NCBI RefSeq assembly: GCF_900115145.1
Contig: NZ_FOVL01000006.1
Span: forward strand, 112,630-176,629
Source of the DNA: Salegentibacter flavus
GTDB lineage: Bacteria > Bacteroidota > Bacteroidia > Flavobacteriales > Flavobacteriaceae
Length of the DNA: 64,000 nt
Reading direction: 5' to 3'
Shown here: piece after piece, positions 53,847 through 63,721 of the stretch
How the letters are laid out: every line of letters starts with the position of its first letter
How positions within the stretch are numbered: position 1 is the stretch's first letter
Made by a program: the position numbers and the translations under genes
The notes under the pieces: generated by a model
The model's input: only the letters and a program-made list of their open reading frames with translations
What the model was told of the DNA's origin: nothing
Database searches by the model: none

Positions 53847-54710
53847 TCAAACGGATAAAATAAAAATCGCAACAACAGCCAGGATCAATCCTATTATTAA
53901 AATTGGTCCAGGCATTACACTGTAAATAAAAAGAGACAAAATAATGGTGATTAGTGGCGCCAGTCCCGTAAGCGGCGCAACAATTATAGCTTTTCCATAG
54001 CGAAAAGCATAAACAAGCATAAGAGCGCCTATCGCATTTAAGACATGTATGAGGCCAGCAAGGTAAGGTCCCTCGAACCCCCAGTTGATTGGCTGACTGA
54101 AATCAGTCATCCATATTGCTAAAGGGGCTAGAAGAAGTCCCATTAGAGCCATATAGAAGAAAATGCTTTCCGCTTTCATAGTTTTATTGGAAAATTTCAT
54201 GATGAAGGCTTGTAAGCCCCAGGCAATAAAAACCATTACTGAAAGTGCAAGCCAAACATATCCCCGTACGTCCGATGCCCCAGGTTCTTGATAGGAAAGG
54301 AAAAAAATAGCTATCAATGCAGTTCCTATCCCTATCCATTTTAAAAATGATGTTTTTTCTTTTAATAGTACCACTGACAGAAGAATGGTGAGTGCCGGAG
54401 AAAGAGATATGAAAGGGAAAATGATGTAAGCAGGTCCGTCTTGAAGGGCCTGGAAAAGCAGGAGTTGACCTCCTGCTCCAAGAATTCCCACGGCTGATCC
54501 TAAAATTATTGATCGTTTATCCTTATCAATTTTCCACTTTACCAGATACAATGCAATGGCGGCACAGGGAATCATGGTAAGTGCCCAAATCACATACCCG
54601 AGAGTGGCAGGGAAACCTGCTTTCTCTGGTATTTCGATAAGTGCACCCCAAACTCCCCAGAATACTGTTGTTATTATCGCATAAAATAGCCACGAGTGTG
54701 ATTTCTTCAT
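53847..54710 (-). CDS. EamA/DMT-family membrane transporter
   Basis: 287 residues with about ten membrane helices and two EamA repeats (FWGVWGALIEIP, AYIIFPFISLSPALTILLSV; GYVWLALSVMVFIAWGLQAF, IIVAPLTGLAPLITIILSLF). It resembles drug/metabolite or sugar/nucleotide-sugar permeases of this superfamily. It is the last gene of the minus-strand operon with GH31 and DUF4832, and 151 bp separate it from GH31. It may move a product of this PUL across the inner membrane; the substrate cannot be read. Confidence 0.85.
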   Translation of the reverse strand: MKKSHSWLFYAIITTVFWGVWGALIEIPEKAGFPATLGYVIWALTMIPCAAIALYLVKWKIDKDKRSIILGSAVGILGAGGQLLLFQALQDGPAYIIFPFISLSPALTILLSVVLLKEKTSFLKWIGIGTALIAIFFLSYQEPGASDVRGYVWLALSVMVFIAWGLQAFIMKFSNKTMKAESIFFYMALMGLLLAPLAIWMTDFSQPINWGFEGPYLAGLIHVLNAIGALMLVYAFRYGKAIIVAPLTGLAPLITIILSLFIYSVMPGPILIIGLILAVVAIFILSV

Positions 54711-54861
54711 AATAATTTTTTCGTCAGATCAGGGTATGTATAATCTTTCGGAAGCAATAGAAAATTGAATACAGCATTCCTTAGGCATATCAATTCAATT
54801 CCGATGGTCTTAATCATTCTTCCAAATCTTTTATAGCTTTTTTTGATAAAGCATAAACTGC

Positions 54862-56466
54862 TTATATTTTTTTGAAAATGGGCAATTCATTTAAATCCGC
54901 ATCGACTTCAATTCGATTCCCTCCAAAGAAGGTTTTACCTTTCCAGGTCCATTCCCCTTTTGGTAAGGTGACCATCCTTGAAGTAGTGCCACGCTTTAAT
55001 ACTGGGGCTACAAGAATATCAGGACCTAGCATGAACTGATCTTTAATATCATGATAGCCCTCTCCGGGAAAATCGTATTCCATTGGTCTAACTATAGGTT
55101 GGCCATCCTGTGAAGCCTGTTGAACCAAATCCATAATCACTGGCAAGTATTGTTCCCTTAACTTTACGGCTTTTTGTACAGCTCCCAGGTGTTCTTCATC
55201 CAGGACTCTCCATGGAGCAACTGAAAATTGCATCATTGGCATTAGTGCATGCACCTGTGCTGACCGTACGATCAGTTCCTGATCTACTTCCTCAAGATTG
55301 CGGAAGGAACCGAATTCCCCGCCTCCAATCATATCAGGAGCATTGAAAGGATAGCCTATAAGGCCCTGAAGCAACATCTGCGGGATTAACATTTGTAAAT
55401 CATCCCAATTATGACCTTTATCATGTAACCTTTGTGCCAGGGGTTGTCCTCCCATTTTCCAGGATGCTCTATATTCGTTTAGAGGGTATTCCAGGCCGAA
55501 CTGCTGAAAAGTAAGCGTATGCTCATTCGGGGAGACCTCCTTGTAGGACTTTAAGGGTTGGTTATAGAAATAGCTATCCCCAGCGTCAAATTTAAACCCA
55601 TCAATTCCATAGGTATCCCTTAGTCTGCCCAGCTGTTCCCCGTACCATGAAACCGCCCCAGGATTGGTGAAATCCAGGACTGCGCTTGCGCCGTTCCACC
55701 AACGTACGATTAAGGGGTTATTGTCGCCTGTGGCTTCCTGAATCAAATAGTTTTTTGATTCCAGTTCCCTATAAACGTCACTGTCCGGACTTACAAAAGG
55801 ACAGACCCAAAGCATCACTTTAAATCCCATATCATGTAGAGAATCTATCATTGCTTTGGGATCTTGAAATCTTCCCTCATGGAATTGCCACTTTCCATAA
55901 TCCTCCTGCCAGTTATCATCAATCATGAGGACGCCTGGTGGAAATTCATTATTAATGATGTTCTCAGCGTACTCGATGATATCCTTTTGATTCTGATTGT
56001 ACGTAAGTTCAATCCAGGTATTGTATTGTGGTTTGGTAAAAAGAAGAGTGTCCGGGATTTTGCCGGAGGCCGGAAAGTATTCAGAGGAAGCATATGCCAA
56101 AGCCGTCTTTAAATTACTGCTTCCGTCTGGATTCGAGACTTCAATGGGAGTGCCGTAAGATCCAACTTTTATCTCCTGGTTGTCTACAGTGAATTTTATA
56201 GGGGATTCAGACCAGATCACCCTTCCTTTGTCGGATAGCAGCAAAGGTTGAATTTGGTTCCCCTCATTGTTACCCCATAAGTCAATTGAGTATTCCTGGT
56301 CAGTTTCAAAAGGCATTAAATGTCCATCCCTAACAACCCCTCCCCACCAGTTCTCATCCGGGAGCAGTTTAACAGTTGTAGAATCCGTTACTTCTTGTGC
56401 CTTAAGAAGGAAGGAGGTCATCAAACAAGTCGTTAGGAGTAAACCTTTATAGATGTATTTTTTCAT
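54862..56466 (-). CDS. GH31 alpha-galactosidase / alpha-N-acetylgalactosaminidase-like enzyme
   Basis: About 534 residues from ATG 56466, which gives a signal peptide (CLMTSFLLKAQ); an upstream in-frame ATG is at 56490. The barrel includes PPGVLMIDDNWQEDYGKWQF, KVMLWVCPFVSPDS, catalytic nucleophile Asp in IDGFKFDAGDSY (residue 302 from 56490) and acid/base region YPFNAPDMIGGGEF. This short form without the large N- and C-domains resembles the GH31 alpha-galactosidase/alpha-GalNAcase subgroups rather than alpha-glucosidases. It is encoded right after DUF4832 copy 2. Confidence 0.83.
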   Translation of the reverse strand: MKKYIYKGLLLTTCLMTSFLLKAQEVTDSTTVKLLPDENWWGGVVRDGHLMPFETDQEYSIDLWGNNEGNQIQPLLLSDKGRVIWSESPIKFTVDNQEIKVGSYGTPIEVSNPDGSSNLKTALAYASSEYFPASGKIPDTLLFTKPQYNTWIELTYNQNQKDIIEYAENIINNEFPPGVLMIDDNWQEDYGKWQFHEGRFQDPKAMIDSLHDMGFKVMLWVCPFVSPDSDVYRELESKNYLIQEATGDNNPLIVRWWNGASAVLDFTNPGAVSWYGEQLGRLRDTYGIDGFKFDAGDSYFYNQPLKSYKEVSPNEHTLTFQQFGLEYPLNEYRASWKMGGQPLAQRLHDKGHNWDDLQMLIPQMLLQGLIGYPFNAPDMIGGGEFGSFRNLEEVDQELIVRSAQVHALMPMMQFSVAPWRVLDEEHLGAVQKAVKLREQYLPVIMDLVQQASQDGQPIVRPMEYDFPGEGYHDIKDQFMLGPDILVAPVLKRGTTSRMVTLPKGEWTWKGKTFFGGNRIEVDADLNELPIFKKI

Positions 56467-56496
56467 AGTTAAGATAAGTGGTTTGAACAATCGTTG

Positions 56497-58008
56497 TTAC
56501 TTATTGACGTTGATGGTAAAATCAAGGTTATTGTATCCTTTATTTTTGTCCCACATTTTTTCATTTGCTAACCTTATGGCGTACTCAGGGCGGTCAGCAA
56601 TGGATTCATTGGCATCAGGTAAGAATAAATGTACCGTATATTCCCCGGTTTCTAAATCCGCTGGAAGATCAAAGGTTTGTTCATGATTTACGCTATCGGT
56701 CCAGAACCTAATATCGGTATCTAATGGCAATCGGACTTCCTTTTCGCCTGAATTAGCTCTTAGGACAAGGAACACAGGACGTTCTTTTACTGGTGAAGCA
56801 TACCCGACGTTTCTAAAATCGAGTTCAATATCAAATTCATCAGAGATATTGATATTTTCCGGAATAACAGCGCGATCCAATATCAGGCGGTACCCAAGGT
56901 TTTTCTTAATGTCATCCATGCACCCATCATCTACCCAATCGTTGTTTACTTCATTGTTATAGTCAGCGTTCAGGTAGGTATAATGTAACAGTCTCAAATC
57001 TTCATCGGCCATTCCGCCGGGGGCGCAGTCATTTTCTGGACTGTAGCCATCAGAACAGGTTTCTCCACCTATGACTACCCACTTACTGTCTTTTGCAAAA
57101 TAAGACTTTAAGGTTTCGATGTCCTGGCGTGCCGGCGTGTCAGAGTTTCCATAGTCTTTGTAAGTTCCATAATCATCCGCACTGGCAAATAAACAATCAT
57201 TGTGGATCCCTATTCTAGCTTTGTGAGAACCACTGAAAGCTTCCTCTTTGGTTAGAGGATCTACACTGGTTTCTGCATCGATACCATATACAGCACGTTG
57301 TTTGATTTGAGGGTAGCGCACCTGAACCATCAATTCTTCTGGGGTAGCATCTAACAAGGCTTTCAGGACTTCAATCCGGTCTTCCCAGTTCTCATCTGTC
57401 AATTTCCCTTGATCTGCATTCGAGGAAGCATCTCCGAAATAGTCCGTGTAATACTGTTCACCCCATATTCCAATAAACCCCATTTGAAGGGTGAAGATAA
57501 CATCAACGTTCTCCGAAAGGATAGGGGCCACCTGGTCTATATGTTTCAAAATGATTTCCTTTGGGGCATCGCCATAAGGCGGGCAAAAAGAACTTTCAGG
57601 ACAGTCTCCCGGACGCGGGGAAACCGTATATGCGAATCGTGGAATTAGTTTTACACCTGCTTCCCGTGCCGCATCAAAATCCTTTTGCATAGCCTGGAGA
57701 TATTCTTCCGAAATGGGCTGATCTACAAAATCTTCCAAAATGAAATATCTAAACACTAATGAGTTGAAGCTGGGATAGGATGCTCCGCGAGAAACAGTTT
57801 CTTGTCGGTATCTCCTTAAAGTGTCAACCGAAAGAAAATCATAATCACTGGAGCTTACTCTCGAAGCACGATAAAAGCCCCTTTCTGGATTCACAAAATC
57901 CTCATTGGATTCAGTAAAAGTCTTTTCCTTAGAAGGAACATTCGATTCTTCACCTGTTCTACAGCCTATCAACAGGAGTAGAAAAAAAAATTTAATAAAT
58001 GTTTTCAT
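56497..58008 (-). CDS. DUF4874/DUF4832 lipoprotein (copy 2), candidate glycan hydrolase
   Basis: 503 residues, lipoprotein signal ending LLLIGC. Same architecture as 46762-48138: NPERGFYRASRV, AAREAGVKLIPRFAYT, LQMGFIGIWGEQYYTD with the conserved Glu, IGIHNDCLFASADDYGTYKD, GGETC and a C-terminal beta part. The motif differs as GIWGEQ against GPWGEW, so the copies are old paralogues with possibly different substrates. It leads the minus-strand operon with GH31 and the DMT transporter, and is divergent from the sugar permease. Confidence 0.8.
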   Translation of the reverse strand: MKTFIKFFFLLLLIGCRTGEESNVPSKEKTFTESNEDFVNPERGFYRASRVSSSDYDFLSVDTLRRYRQETVSRGASYPSFNSLVFRYFILEDFVDQPISEEYLQAMQKDFDAAREAGVKLIPRFAYTVSPRPGDCPESSFCPPYGDAPKEIILKHIDQVAPILSENVDVIFTLQMGFIGIWGEQYYTDYFGDASSNADQGKLTDENWEDRIEVLKALLDATPEELMVQVRYPQIKQRAVYGIDAETSVDPLTKEEAFSGSHKARIGIHNDCLFASADDYGTYKDYGNSDTPARQDIETLKSYFAKDSKWVVIGGETCSDGYSPENDCAPGGMADEDLRLLHYTYLNADYNNEVNNDWVDDGCMDDIKKNLGYRLILDRAVIPENINISDEFDIELDFRNVGYASPVKERPVFLVLRANSGEKEVRLPLDTDIRFWTDSVNHEQTFDLPADLETGEYTVHLFLPDANESIADRPEYAIRLANEKMWDKNKGYNNLDFTINVNK

Positions 58009-58498
58009 AATATAGATTTTTATAAAACGAAAGAATGCCTTTACTTTTCGTCCTTGAGGATTGTCAAAAAACCAAAAAAATAATCAGTTAAGAAATTTTA
58101 TGTTTCGTTTCCTTTGTATTTTATTTACACAATATATAAAAAATAATTAGAATCACGTTTCCTAGGATACCAGATATTTTACCAGAATTTTGTTTCTATC
58201 TCTCTATTATTCATAACAATCATTTATATATAAAGGATATAAATCATAATGAAGATTGCTAATTCCGAAGAGATAACCTATTTTCTAGTGCTAATATAAT
58301 ATTATAATAAAACAAATAAGAAAGGAATCGAAGTTTAAATTTTACTATTTAGTTATTTAATTATAAATTTAGACGCTATTTCGAAGGAAAATAAAAAAAG
58401 TAATTTCTTAAAAGGCTCTGAATCGGTATTTGGAAACCGATCTTTTTTAAATACGATGACAATAAAAAGAGCGCTTTATTCAACAAAATTAAGGTAAC
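58009..58498. promoter_or_regulatory. Divergent control region with leader terminator, DUF4832 and permease
   Basis: 490 bp, AT-rich. The element TTTCGTTTCCTTTGTATTTT (58103-58122) fits the AgaR-type direct repeat pattern. TTTCGAAGGAAAATAA at 58379-58394 repeats the motif found twice before the GalNAc susC. At 58422-58448 the plus strand has ATCGGT-atttggaa-ACCGAT and six T, an intrinsic terminator 51 bp before the permease ATG with no upstream plus-strand gene, suggesting attenuation. Confidence 0.55.
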
Positions 58499-59788
58499 AT
58501 GAAACAATCAAATGTAAAGGAAGAAAAACCAATGGCAGCATCATCAAATGCTACAACTCGATCAATTATCATAATTGGTGCGTTGTTTTTCATCTTCGGT
58601 TTTGTGACTTGGTTAAATTCTGTGCTAATCCCTTATTTAAAGATTGCCTGTGAATTGAATAATTTTGAATCTTACTTAGTGGCTTTTGCGTTTTATATTG
58701 CTTACTTAGTTATGGCCATTCCCTCGGCCTGGGTACTTAAAATGACGGGATTTAAAAAAGGAATGTCTGTTGGGCTTTTCGTGATGGCGGTTGGTGCCCT
58801 GATATTTATTCCAGCAGCCCTCACACGAACTTATTATTTATTTCTTTTCGGGTTATTTGTTCAAGGTACAGGTCTGGCAGTCCTGCAAACTGCAGCAAAT
58901 CCCTATATAACTATTTTAGGTCCTATAGAAAGTGCGGCTAAGAGGATTAGTATAATGGGGATCTGCAATAAAGTAGCAGGAGCCTTAGCGCCTATCATCC
59001 TTGGAGCAATTGCCCTTAAAAATGCAGATGAACTAATGGTCAGGTTGGAAACTATGGAGGCAGCTCAGAGAGCCGTAGAGCTGGATGAACTGGCAACAAG
59101 GGTAATTAGTCCATACCTTATAATTGTAGCCGTTTTGGTGATTTTAGGAATCATAATTTACTATTCTTCCCTTCCCGAGATCGATACTGATACTGAAGAC
59201 GAGTCTGTTGCTAGAGCTAATGTCAATAAAAAAAGTATCATGCAATTCCCTCATCTGTTAATGGGTACTTTAGCCATGTTTTTTTATATTGGAGTAGAGG
59301 TTATTGCAGGTGATACTGTAATAAGCTACGGAATGTCCCTCGGTTTTGATTCTACTACAGCTAAATTCTTTACTACCTATACCTTGATTGCTATGATTGT
59401 TGGTTATTTAATAGGAATTGTAACAATTCCAAAATATCTAAGCCAGCAAAAAGCTTTGGTGATCTCCGCAGTGCTCGGGATAATCTTTAGTCTTGGTGCT
59501 ATTTTCACCGATGGTTTTATATCCGTTCTATTAGTAGCCTTGTTGGGATTAGCAAATGCCTTGGTTTTTCCTGCCATTTGGCCTTTAGCCCTGGAAGGTT
59601 TAGGTCGATTTACAAAGATGGGATCTTCATTTTTGATCATGGCTATTGCCGGAGGTGCCATCTTACCGTTAATTTATGGATATTTAGCAGATCTAATAAA
59701 TCCACAACAGGCTTATTGGGTAGTAATACCTTGTTATATTTATATAATATTTTTTGCTATTAAGGGCCATAAAATAAGGATAGCTTAG
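58499..59788 (+). CDS. FucP/NagP-type sugar MFS permease, probable GalNAc importer
   Basis: 429 residues, twelve predicted membrane helices, sugar:proton symporter of the FucP/GluP group: IIGALFFIFGFVTWLNSVLI, ELNNFESYLVAFAFYIAYLV, GTGLAVLQTAANPYITILGP and SAAKRISIMGICNKVAGALA. These motifs are shared by fucose, glucose and N-acetylhexosamine permeases. Flanked by GalNAc PUL genes and shared TTTCGAAG elements, it is the likely inner-membrane importer that supplies the aga pathway. Start at ATG 58499 follows a GTAAC leader; an internal ATG at residue 12 is possible. Confidence 0.88.
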   Translation: MKQSNVKEEKPMAASSNATTRSIIIIGALFFIFGFVTWLNSVLIPYLKIACELNNFESYLVAFAFYIAYLVMAIPSAWVLKMTGFKKGMSVGLFVMAVGALIFIPAALTRTYYLFLFGLFVQGTGLAVLQTAANPYITILGPIESAAKRISIMGICNKVAGALAPIILGAIALKNADELMVRLETMEAAQRAVELDELATRVISPYLIIVAVLVILGIIIYYSSLPEIDTDTEDESVARANVNKKSIMQFPHLLMGTLAMFFYIGVEVIAGDTVISYGMSLGFDSTTAKFFTTYTLIAMIVGYLIGIVTIPKYLSQQKALVISAVLGIIFSLGAIFTDGFISVLLVALLGLANALVFPAIWPLALEGLGRFTKMGSSFLIMAIAGGAILPLIYGYLADLINPQQAYWVVIPCYIYIIFFAIKGHKIRIA

Positions 59789-60290
59789 ATTCCTTGGACA
59801 AACTTCCGGCAGATTTCTGTGTCTGAGTATATACCGCTGTAGCCTAAGTTGATTGAATTTGTAAGCTTTCCCTAATTAGAACTGCTTGATTGTATAAAAT
59901 CATGGTTTTTGACCTCCTCCCGATTTACGAACCAGTCAAAACCAGAAAATCTGAGTTGCTTAGAATTTCCAGGACTTCTCTTGATTTTTTAGAAGATTCA
60001 GGAATATGAGGTGGCCTGAAATTAAATCTAATTACTTCAATTAGATATCCTACTACCTGAAGTCGTCTTTATTGATGCGTAACGGCTGCATGCGATAAAA
60101 AATGTTTAAAAATCTAGCTCACAGCAGGTAACAGTATAAAATAGCTGAAAATATTAACAGAAAACCGGCTTATGATAACAAAACATTTTTATTATTAGCA
60201 TCAAAATGAACTAGTTTTATAGAACACTGATTTTCTTTCGGGTAAACAGTAGCTTCCGGAAAGGAAAAGGTGAACCTGGAAAATAAAATT
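59789..60290. other. Gene-poor stretch
   Basis: 500 bp with no gene. A 45-bp piece at about 59926-59970 (CGAACCA, then CCAGAAAA, then GTTGCTTAG) loosely resembles 53461-53505, and both regions contain AATTTGTAAGCTT, so both may hold fragments of the same lost sequence. No promoter element is certain. Confidence 0.3.
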
Positions 60291-60473
60291 ATGAACAATC
60301 TGAATCTTGCAGTAACAACTTCTTTCGGTGCACTATTGTTGTTAGTATTTGTCGCTTGCAATACTTCTGAGGCAGCTCAGTCACAAGAAGTTGATCAAAA
60401 AAATGAACAGTTAACAGAAAGGGTTTTCGAGCAGATTCTCAATGACGAAAAACTTTTCACCGAATCACCATAA
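60291..60473 (+). CDS. Small lipoprotein, probably C-terminally truncated
   Basis: 60 residues from ATG 60291. A lipoprotein signal ends LLVFVAC and is followed by a charged helix (EQLTERVFEQILNDEKLF). Homologous small lipoproteins usually continue past this helix, while here the frame stops at TESP just before the SHOCT gene; a frameshift or deletion is likely. Its position before a copper-type ATPase suggests a metal-stress setting. Confidence 0.45.
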   Translation: MNNLNLAVTTSFGALLLLVFVACNTSEAAQSQEVDQKNEQLTERVFEQILNDEKLFTESP

Positions 60474-60486
60474 ATACGCTATTAAT

Positions 60487-60708
60487 ATGGACGACTTTGG
60501 ACATCATGGATGGGGAATGGGCTGGGGATGGATCCTCGGCCTCTTAATCCTGTTACTTCTAATATGGTTAATCGTAAAACTTGCGGGTAGGGGTGGCCGG
60601 TCAGCAGGTTCGGGCGAAAAATCAGCTATGGATATTTTAAAAGAAAGATATGCACGGGGTGAAATTAACGAAGAGGAGTATAATAAACGAAAAAAGGATA
60701 TTATGTGA
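60487..60708 (+). CDS. Membrane-anchored SHOCT-domain protein
   Basis: 73 residues from ATG 60487; the longer upstream frame (60442) overlaps the preceding gene and is not needed. A short N-terminus rich in Gly, Trp and His (HHGWGMGWGW), one membrane helix (ILGLLILLLLIWLIVKLAG) and a C-terminal SHOCT motif (AMDILKERYARGEINEEEYN). Such proteins are common beside copper-resistance genes in Bacteroidota and are thought to act in membrane oligomers. The CopB-like ATPase follows after 124 bp. Confidence 0.8.
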   Translation: MDDFGHHGWGMGWGWILGLLILLLLIWLIVKLAGRGGRSAGSGEKSAMDILKERYARGEINEEEYNKRKKDIM

Positions 60709-60832
60709 ATTTATTTCCTGTAGTGCAGGGAATTCACTGCCTGTTTGATCCTGGCTATTTTTTACCGATCCTTATTCAGGTGGAAAATTTTATAATGCAC
60801 TGAATTCAGAAAAACCGTTAAACTTTCAAATA

Positions 60833-63463
60833 ATGGGCGACAAAGAGAGGAAAAAACATCAGAAGGAGGAAAAAAACAAAGCCAGCGGCACCTCCCGAAA
60901 AAAGACAACTGAGGAAACAAACCCGGGTGAGAATAAAAATTATCCCGATGAAGAATCTGCGGAAAACAGCGGGAGTTCTTCAGAAAAAAAACAGCTGGAT
61001 CAAAACTCAGCAGAAGAATCATCCGGGGAACAAAAATCTGAAACCACTTCACAACAACCGGATAAAAATCCACAAGACAAACCTATTGGGAAGGAAAATA
61101 AGGAGACTGAAGAAAAAGATCAGGATATTCATGTAGACGTTGATGTGGAGGCTGATAAGGTAAGTATAAATGTCAATCTAAAAACAGGAAAACCGAAATC
61201 TGGTAAGGAGGAAAAAAGAACAGGGAACGGGGAAAAACCGGAAAAAAACAACTCCGCAGAAAAACCGGATACAGGGAAAGAAGAACCATCAGGAGGAGAA
61301 CAAGAGCAGGAAACCAAACCTGCTGAGGAAGACGAAAGACCTTCAGAAAAAACAACGGAAGAAAAAAAAGAATCGGCGAAAGAAGAAAAGCAGGAAAAAG
61401 AGCAGAAGGAGCATAAAGCCCATTCGGGGAAGGAAAGTCACGAAGAAAACGGCCACCCGGATGACGACCAGGGTGAAGACCACGGGGAACACGACCACGA
61501 GCATAGCGATCACGGCGAAGATCATCATAAACATATGCTCAAAGATTTTAAGAAAAGATTCTGGATATCACTTGTTATAGCCATTCCTATCTTGGCACTT
61601 TCAGAAATGATTCAGAACTGGTTTGGGTATGAACTGGAATTTCCGGGATCGAAATATGTTTTAGGAGGATTGGGGCTGGCTATTTACTTGTATGGAGGTT
61701 GGCCATTCCTTAGGGGGATGAAAGACGAGATCAAAGACCGTTACCCCGGGATGATGACTCTTATCGCCATTGCAATTACGGTAGCCTGGGGATACAGTTT
61801 TGCGATTACCCTGGGAATGGAAGGGATGGATTTCTATTGGGAGCTGGCAACCCTGGTGGTGATTATGCTTCTTGGCCACTGGCTGGAAATGAAATCGATT
61901 CTTGGCGCCTCGCGGGCTTTGGAAGAACTTATGGAATTAATGCCGGACACGGCACATCGAATAAAAGAAGATGGTGACACCGAAGAAGTAAAGGTCATCG
62001 AACTTAAAAATGGCGACAGGATTCTGGTAAAACCCGGAGAGAAGATCGCGGCAGACGGCAATGTGGTGGACGGAAAATCCTCCGTAAACGAATCTATGCT
62101 TACCGGGGAATCAAAACCTGTAGAAAAGAAAAAGGGGGATGAAGTAATCGGGGGCGCTGTGAATGAATCAGGTTCCATCACCATAGAAATAGAAAGGACC
62201 GGCGAAGAATCTTACCTGAACCAGATGGTAGAAATGGTACAGGAGGCGCAAAAATCAAAATCAAAAACTCAGCGATTGGCAGACAAGGCTGCGCTTGTCC
62301 TTACCATAGTGGCACTCGCAGGAGGCCTTGCCACTTTTCTGGTTTGGTTCCTGATCATGGACAGGGAAATGGTTTTTGCTATTGAACGCGCCGTGACTGT
62401 AATGATTATAGCGTGTCCGCACGCGCTGGGTCTTGCTATTCCTCTGGTAGTTGCTATTTCCACTTCCATTTCAGCAAAAAAAGGTTTGCTGATAAGAAAC
62501 CGATCTGCTTTTGAATTGTGCCGAAAACTGGATGTGATCCTGTTCGATAAAACCGGTACCCTCACAAAAGGGGAATTTGGGGTGACCACCATAGAATCTC
62601 TGGATGAGGAATGGGATGAAGAAAAAGTGCTCACCTGGGCAGCCAGTATGGAGAAAAAATCGGAACATCCTTTGGCAGCCGGAATTCTAAAAAAAGCAAA
62701 AGAGAAAAACCTGGAACTTCTGAATGCCGAAGATTATGAAAATATCACTGGCCAGGGTATAAAAGCCCGAATAAATGGCCAGGAGGTTATTATAGCAGGC
62801 GGAAATTATCTGGAAGAAAAAAATATTCCCGCCGATGCAAGTCCTGATGCAAAGGGTACGGTAATTTACCTGGTTGTAGAGAATGAACCCAAAGGATATC
62901 TCGCCCTGGCCGATGAGGTGAGGGAAGATTCCAAAGAGGCTGTGAAGACCTTGCACGAAAACGACATTGAGGTGTTTATGATCACGGGGGACAGGGAACA
63001 GGTTGCGAAAGAAGTAAGTGAGGAATTAGGTATAGAAGGATATTTTGCAAATGTAATGCCCGAAAAGAAGCAGGATAAGATAAAGGAATTCCAGGAAAAA
63101 GGTAAAATAGTTGCTATGACCGGGGATGGAGTGAATGATGCGCCGGCCCTGGCACAGGCAGATGTGGGAATAGCCGTAGGTTCCGGTACCGATATTGCAG
63201 CCGAAACGGCAGATATTATCCTGGCCAATTCCAATCCCAAAGACATTGTGAAACTTATTCTTTTCGGGAAAGCCACCTATAATAAAATGATTCAGAACCT
63301 TTTTTGGGCGACAGCATATAACATTGTGGCCATACCTCTGGCGGCGGGGGTATTATATCAACAGGGAATCCTGGTAAACCCTGCTGTTGGTGCTATAGTA
63401 ATGAGCATTAGTACAATTATCGTAGCGGTGAATGCCCAGCTTTTACGGTATAAATTGAAGTAA
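60833..63463 (+). CDS. copB: CopB-type P1B-ATPase with charged, His-rich N-terminal extension
   Basis: 876 residues. The catalytic core is complete: membrane helices from about residue 240, TGES actuator loop, metal-binding Cys-Pro-His (528-530) in [12 protein letters not shown], phosphorylated Asp in DKTGTLT (about 572), EHPLA and [17 protein letters not shown] in place of CPC is typical of the CopB/P1B-3 copper or silver exporters. No CXXC metal-binding domain is present; instead residues 1-190 are almost only Lys, Glu, Ser, Gly and Pro, followed by a His/Asp segment ([20 protein letters not shown]). CopB proteins often have a short His-rich start, but about 235 residues is exceptional. It may buffer metal at the membrane. 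Confidence 0.93.
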   Translation: MGDKERKKHQKEEKNKASGTSRKKTTEETNPGENKNYPDEESAENSGSSSEKKQLDQNSAEESSGEQKSETTSQQPDKNPQDKPIGKENKETEEKDQDIHVDVDVEADKVSINVNLKTGKPKSGKEEKRTGNGEKPEKNNSAEKPDTGKEEPSGGEQEQETKPAEEDERPSEKTTEEKKESAKEEKQEKEQKEHKAHSGKESHEENGHPDDDQGEDHGEHDHEHSDHGEDHHKHMLKDFKKRFWISLVIAIPILALSEMIQNWFGYELEFPGSKYVLGGLGLAIYLYGGWPFLRGMKDEIKDRYPGMMTLIAIAITVAWGYSFAITLGMEGMDFYWELATLVVIMLLGHWLEMKSILGASRALEELMELMPDTAHRIKEDGDTEEVKVIELKNGDRILVKPGEKIAADGNVVDGKSSVNESMLTGESKPVEKKKGDEVIGGAVNESGSITIEIERTGEESYLNQMVEMVQEAQKSKSKTQRLADKAALVLTIVALAGGLATFLVWFLIMDREMVFAIERAVTVMIIACPHALGLAIPLVVAISTSISAKKGLLIRNRSAFELCRKLDVILFDKTGTLTKGEFGVTTIESLDEEWDEEKVLTWAASMEKKSEHPLAAGILKKAKEKNLELLNAEDYENITGQGIKARINGQEVIIAGGNYLEEKNIPADASPDAKGTVIYLVVENEPKGYLALADEVREDSKEAVKTLHENDIEVFMITGDREQVAKEVSEELGIEGYFANVMPEKKQDKIKEFQEKGKIVAMTGDGVNDAPALAQADVGIAVGSGTDIAAETADIILANSNPKDIVKLILFGKATYNKMIQNLFWATAYNIVAIPLAAGVLYQQGILVNPAVGAIVMSISTIIVAVNAQLLRYKLK

Positions 63464-63721
63464 AAAAATAAAATGCATACCAGTGGGAGTGCTGGCTACC
63501 AATTCTTGAAAACCTGGTTTTCCATGCCATTACATACCATATAAAGATGTTCCCGAAAGCTGCCTGAAATTACCGACACATCAGACAATGAAGAATTAAT
63601 GCTCAGTCTTTGAAGCCAATAAAATAGTAACTTTAATAAATATTTAGAGTTTAATCCTGGGATGGAAATAAGGCTATAAATCTTCACATAAGGGATGAAC
63701 ACAAAATAAACCTTCAGTACC

